A stretch of 64,000 nt of DNA from Caldilineaceae bacterium. GTDB taxonomy: Bacteria > Chloroflexota > Anaerolineae > Caldilineales > Caldilineaceae. The notes below the pieces were generated by a model, which did not search any database, had not been told where the DNA came from, and saw only the letters and a list, made by a program, of their open reading frames with translations. Every line of letters begins with the position of its first letter. Positions within the stretch are counted from its first letter, which is position 1. Position numbers and translations under genes: made by a program. Below, piece after piece: positions 61,462 to 64,000 of the stretch. Where the stretch lies: contig JAJEDJ010000035.1 of NCBI GenBank assembly GCA_022821545.1, forward strand, positions 1-64,000, read 5' to 3'.

Positions 61462-62475
61462 GTGCTTAGTCACCAACAGTTGAAACAAGCTCTGCTGGAT
61501 TCATTGCAGAATGATGAGGACATTGCAGTCATTCAACCGCCCGCTATCGGGCAGACCGGGCGGCAGAACGAACTGCTAATGTTCATAAAACCGGAGATCC
61601 TGGCAATAGAGGATCGGACTTGCCTTGGCAACGCCATTGACTTGATCTGGGCCAAGCTTTCCGAGTTTAATGCCTCTGTAGCCGGCACTGTCCTGGTCGG
61701 CGGCCCGGCACTCGAACGGAAAGAAAGCATGGACCGCCACTACGGCGCAATCAACGTCCTGTCCAAGACCGCGTCAGACGGCCTCGACGCCTCCGACCGG
61801 GGCAGCGTCTACGACGCCCTCGCCGTCTCTTCTGCCGACTACCCTCTTTACGGCGGGCATGAATTCCTGGACGCCCATCCCTCGTTTACGCCCGCCAGTT
61901 TGGACAGCCTCTGGTTTACAAAAAAGGCGCACAAGATCCGCTCCGGTTTCTACGTCCAGGCTTATGAGGAAGTGGGGGAGAAGTTCATTCTCGTCAACGG
62001 CTTCCACCCCGCCCAGCTGGCCCATTTCACCGAGCCCTCCCATCGCATCGCCCTCATGCTCCTCCATTCCGATACCGGCTGGGCAGAGCTGCGCGACCAG
62101 ATGATCGGAGATACGTTCCCGGAACGCGCCGTATCCGGCTCCATTCGCGGCGACCTGCACGCCAGGCCGGCCCACTTTGGCTTTGACGAAGTGACAATCG
62201 CAAACAACGGCGTCCATCTCTCGGCCGGCCCCTTTGAGGCCATGTTTGAAATCGCCAACTTCTTCGGCAGCCTGGTCGGGTCCGATATCTCCTCCACACG
62301 GCCCCGAATCGTCAAAACGATGCAGGCCGCAGGGATATCGCATGGTGATGCCTACAAGGCTTTGGAGAATCCTGAAATAGACGGCGGCGGCGCCGCGACC
62401 GATCTGTTCGACGCCACGGAACACATGGATACGGAGGCCGCGGTCGCGCTCTACCGGTCCAACGTCGCAAATTGA
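61462..62475 (+). CDS. NDP-kinase-like protein of 337 residues
   Basis: The N-terminal part has QNELLMFIKPEILAIEDR, like the TLVLIKPDAV start of nucleoside diphosphate kinases. The later part has AVSGSIRGDLH (Arg229) and IANNGVHLSAGPFEAMFEIA (His252), like the IRGD and NVVHGSDS motifs. The catalytic Lys43 and His252 are both kept. Between them about 180 residues replace the usual 90, so the core is enlarged. The active-site loop reads HLSAGP and not HGSDS. GTG start with AAAGGAG upstream. It may make NTPs or act on another phosphoryl donor; function not proven. Confidence 0.6.
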   Translation: MLSHQQLKQALLDSLQNDEDIAVIQPPAIGQTGRQNELLMFIKPEILAIEDRTCLGNAIDLIWAKLSEFNASVAGTVLVGGPALERKESMDRHYGAINVLSKTASDGLDASDRGSVYDALAVSSADYPLYGGHEFLDAHPSFTPASLDSLWFTKKAHKIRSGFYVQAYEEVGEKFILVNGFHPAQLAHFTEPSHRIALMLLHSDTGWAELRDQMIGDTFPERAVSGSIRGDLHARPAHFGFDEVTIANNGVHLSAGPFEAMFEIANFFGSLVGSDISSTRPRIVKTMQAAGISHGDAYKALENPEIDGGGAATDLFDATEHMDTEAAVALYRSNVAN

Positions 62476-62536
62476 ACGCGTCTCCTGCCTGACGCTTCAG
62501 CGCCGCCGGCCGGACCCGTTTGCCTCGCTACTCCCG

Positions 62537-62953
62537 CTACAGGATCTTCAGCACGACGTGGGCGTCGCTCCATAGCCCTTCCAGGTCGTATCGGCGCCGC
62601 GTCTCCTCCGTGAACAGATGCAAAATGACATCGCCATAATCGGCCAGGAGCCACCCTCCGCCTTCTTGCCGCAAATCGTGGACGTTCAAGGGCCGCGTCT
62701 TCTCTTCGATCTGGAGTTGCTCCCACAAATCATCTCGAATCGCATTTGCCTGCCGTTCATTGTCCACACTGCCCAGCACAAAATAGGTAGAAATGCTGGT
62801 CTGATCGCTTACGTCCAGTAAGACGATGTCCGCCGCCTGCTTCTCTTCAATGATTTCGACGATTTTCCGCGCCAGTTCGTTGCTGTTCAGTTGAACCTCC
62901 CTGTCAGAACTTCGCTCAGAGTCGGTCTTACAGTATATCACAGGACAAGGCAT
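62537..62953 (-). CDS. rsfS: ribosomal silencing factor RsfS
   Basis: A 138-residue protein of the Iojap/RsfS family. Seen are KQAADIVLLDVSDQTSISTY, FVLGSVDNERQANAIRDDL, and GGGWLLADYGDVILHLFTEE with RRRYDLEGLWSDA. RsfS binds L14 and blocks 50S-30S joining in starvation. The ATG at 62953 has no ribosome site; a GGGAGG lies before LNSNELARK, about 22 codons in, where a CTG start is possible. Confidence 0.95.
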   Translation of the reverse strand: MPCPVIYCKTDSERSSDREVQLNSNELARKIVEIIEEKQAADIVLLDVSDQTSISTYFVLGSVDNERQANAIRDDLWEQLQIEEKTRPLNVHDLRQEGGGWLLADYGDVILHLFTEETRRRYDLEGLWSDAHVVLKIL

Positions 62954-63270
62954 CTCTGTGGGGGCATTCGACTCCGCTGGAGCCGGAAACGCGTCCTCTT
63001 TCCTGGGGACTCTACTCTAATTCTCCCCCGTGCATAGCCGGACTCCCCTATTTCCTGTTCCTTGCTTAGGCGCCGCGATGCGCATATAATGTGGCAGAGT
63101 TGTCTGAGGGCGCACTTAACTGATCAGCTTGTCACGATTGCGTCTCAATGAAGTAAGCGCTCGTTGATCTGAACTGTCAATCGGGCCAATCTGTCGCACT
63201 TGGCAAACCCGTTCCTGTCGGCCCAGTCACTTTGGTGAGGTATTTCTCGCGTAAGCAAAGGAGAGTCCGA
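62954..63270. other. intergenic region between rsfS and the BMP lipoprotein gene
   Basis: A 317-bp divergent gap. It contains the promoter at 63062-63090 and the AAAGGAGAG ribosome site just before 63271. No ORF, RNA gene or clear repeat is seen in the rest. Confidence 0.5.
63062..63090 (+). promoter_or_regulatory. sigma-70-type promoter for the BMP lipoprotein gene
   Basis: TTGCTT (63062-63067) and a perfect TATAAT (63085-63090) are 17 bp apart. The predicted start gives a leader of about 175 nt. Confidence 0.6.
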
Positions 63271-64000
63271 ATGAAAGCATCCCGCCCGGTGAAATTACTC
63301 GTTTTTTTGACAGCGCTTGCGCTGCTGCTCGCTGCCTGTCCGGCGCCGATGCCCGCAACCGATTCCGGTTCCGGCGCTGCCGGTACCGCCGGTGATATGG
63401 CGGGTGAGTTCAAGGTCGGCCTGGTGACCGACGTCGGCCGCGTGAACGACCGCAGCTTCAACCAGTCTGCCTGGGAGGGCGTTGTCGCAGCGGCCGAAGC
63501 CCTTGGCTTGGCCGAAGATGACATCAAGTACATCGAAACGCAGGATGCCAAGGACTACGCCGACAACATGCAGCAGTTCATCGACGCCGGCTATAATGTC
63601 ATCGTCAGTGTCGGATTCGCGCTGGGTGATGCAACGACCGCCGCAGCCCAGGAAAACCCCGACGTGTTTTTCATCGGCGTGGACCAGTTTCAAGGCGAGG
63701 CCATGTCCAATCTGGCCGGCCTGATCTTCAATGAGGACCACTCCGGTTACCTGGCCGGCGTCCTCGCCGGCAGCCTGTCCAGGACCGGTACCATCGCGGC
63801 AGTCCTCGGGACCGATCTTGTTCCCCCTGTCGTGGCCTTTAACGAAGGCTACATCGCCGGCGCCAAGTCGGTGAACGCCGACATCAACGTCATCTCCACC
63901 TACCATCCCGGCGAAATCTCCCAGGCCTTTGTGGATCCCGAATGGGGCGCCGCCACCGCCAAACAGGCTTTGGACCAGGGCGCGGATGTTATCTTCGGCG
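63271..64000 (+). CDS. BMP-family nucleoside/solute-binding lipoprotein (runs off right edge)
   Basis: The first 243 codons are in the window. A signal peptide (VKLLVFLTALALLLAAC, Cys23 lipobox) is followed by the BMP/Med domain: FKVGLVTDVGRVNDRSFNQS, AWEGVVAAAEALGL, YIETQDAKDYADNMQQF and NVIVSVGFALGDAT. Also seen are FIGVDQFQGEAMSNLAGLIF and HSGYLAGVLAGSLS. BMP proteins bind nucleosides or autoinducers for ABC transporters. ATG at 63271 with AAAGGAGAG. The permease and ATPase genes would be to the right. Confidence 0.93.
   Translation, partial: MKASRPVKLLVFLTALALLLAACPAPMPATDSGSGAAGTAGDMAGEFKVGLVTDVGRVNDRSFNQSAWEGVVAAAEALGLAEDDIKYIETQDAKDYADNMQQFIDAGYNVIVSVGFALGDATTAAAQENPDVFFIGVDQFQGEAMSNLAGLIFNEDHSGYLAGVLAGSLSRTGTIAAVLGTDLVPPVVAFNEGYIAGAKSVNADINVISTYHPGEISQAFVDPEWGAATAKQALDQGADVIFG

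Overview
The window looks like chromosomal DNA of a GC-rich, free-living Chloroflexota bacterium, probably of the Anaerolineae/Caldilineales type. This is inferred from gene content and protein style: sugar ABC transporters with Tat-type lipoprotein binding proteins, a 1,529-residue YfhO/flippase membrane protein, a SufU-type Fe-S operon with SufT, a caa3-type CtaG and Sco pair, and TPR proteins of a kind common in that phylum. No rRNA or tRNA gene, CRISPR array, transposase or replication origin was recognised. Most of the window is dense housekeeping DNA, with two accessory patches.

Region by region. (1) 1-5140: two tandem carbohydrate ABC transporter operons on the minus strand, with binding proteins at 4974-3640 and 1721-366. 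(2) 5242-8227: an accessory patch. A 25-codon remnant of an ABC permease abuts a PD-(D/E)XK-like nuclease gene. That gene is paired with a shorter paralogue that has lost the predicted catalytic residues, and a Uma2-family gene follows. (3) 8417-16355: leuS with a possible leader ORF, a HIT protein, an O-methyltransferase, radA, glyA and a Sco lipoprotein. (4) 16399-26366: thpR, an Amt-family membrane protein without the twin histidines, mltG, a binding-protein-like lipoprotein, a GT4 glycosyltransferase, a pyrimidine-nucleoside phosphorylase, trmFO and an SH3-domain lipoprotein. (5) 26367-32199: an intergenic region rich in inverted repeats, then a dolichol-phosphate-mannose-synthase-like GT2 and the YfhO-flippase fusion. 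(6) 32272-37245: an alkyltransferase-like protein, ctaG, a zinc-protease-like lipoprotein, a PAP2 phosphatase and a nucleotidyltransferase.

(7) 37388-42742 is one long minus-strand operon: yceD-rpmF-fabD-fabG-nusB-tatB-tatC and a small coiled-coil protein. It joins ribosome, lipid, transcription and Tat-export functions. Tat export fits the twin-arginine binding proteins at the left end. (8) 43063-49828 is a suf operon read rightward: sufR, sufC, sufB, sufD, a rhodanese-type sulfurtransferase, sufU, a Rieske protein and sufT. A perfect 12-bp inverted repeat overlaps the -35 box of its promoter and is a strong candidate SufR operator. No cysteine desulfurase (sufS) is present. (9) 49950-51838 is a visibly AT-richer two-gene unit, an OLD/AAA15-type ATPase plus a Toprim-like protein, and is probably an antiphage module.

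(10) 51967-55288 is a minus-strand run of two TPR/coiled-coil genes and a helical-repeat protein of unknown role. (11) 55429-62475 reads rightward: dnaX-ybaB-recR, then methylmalonyl-CoA mutase catalytic subunit, epimerase and a TPR protein, then an unusual NDP-kinase-like protein. (12) The right end holds rsfS (minus) and the start of a BMP-family nucleoside/solute-binding lipoprotein that runs off the window.

The best candidates for something under-described are: the nuclease/pseudo-nuclease pair inserted at the permease remnant, the ATPase-Toprim pair, the Amt-fold protein lacking its conduction residues, the suf operon with a sulfurtransferase in place of SufS, and the SufR-operator architecture.
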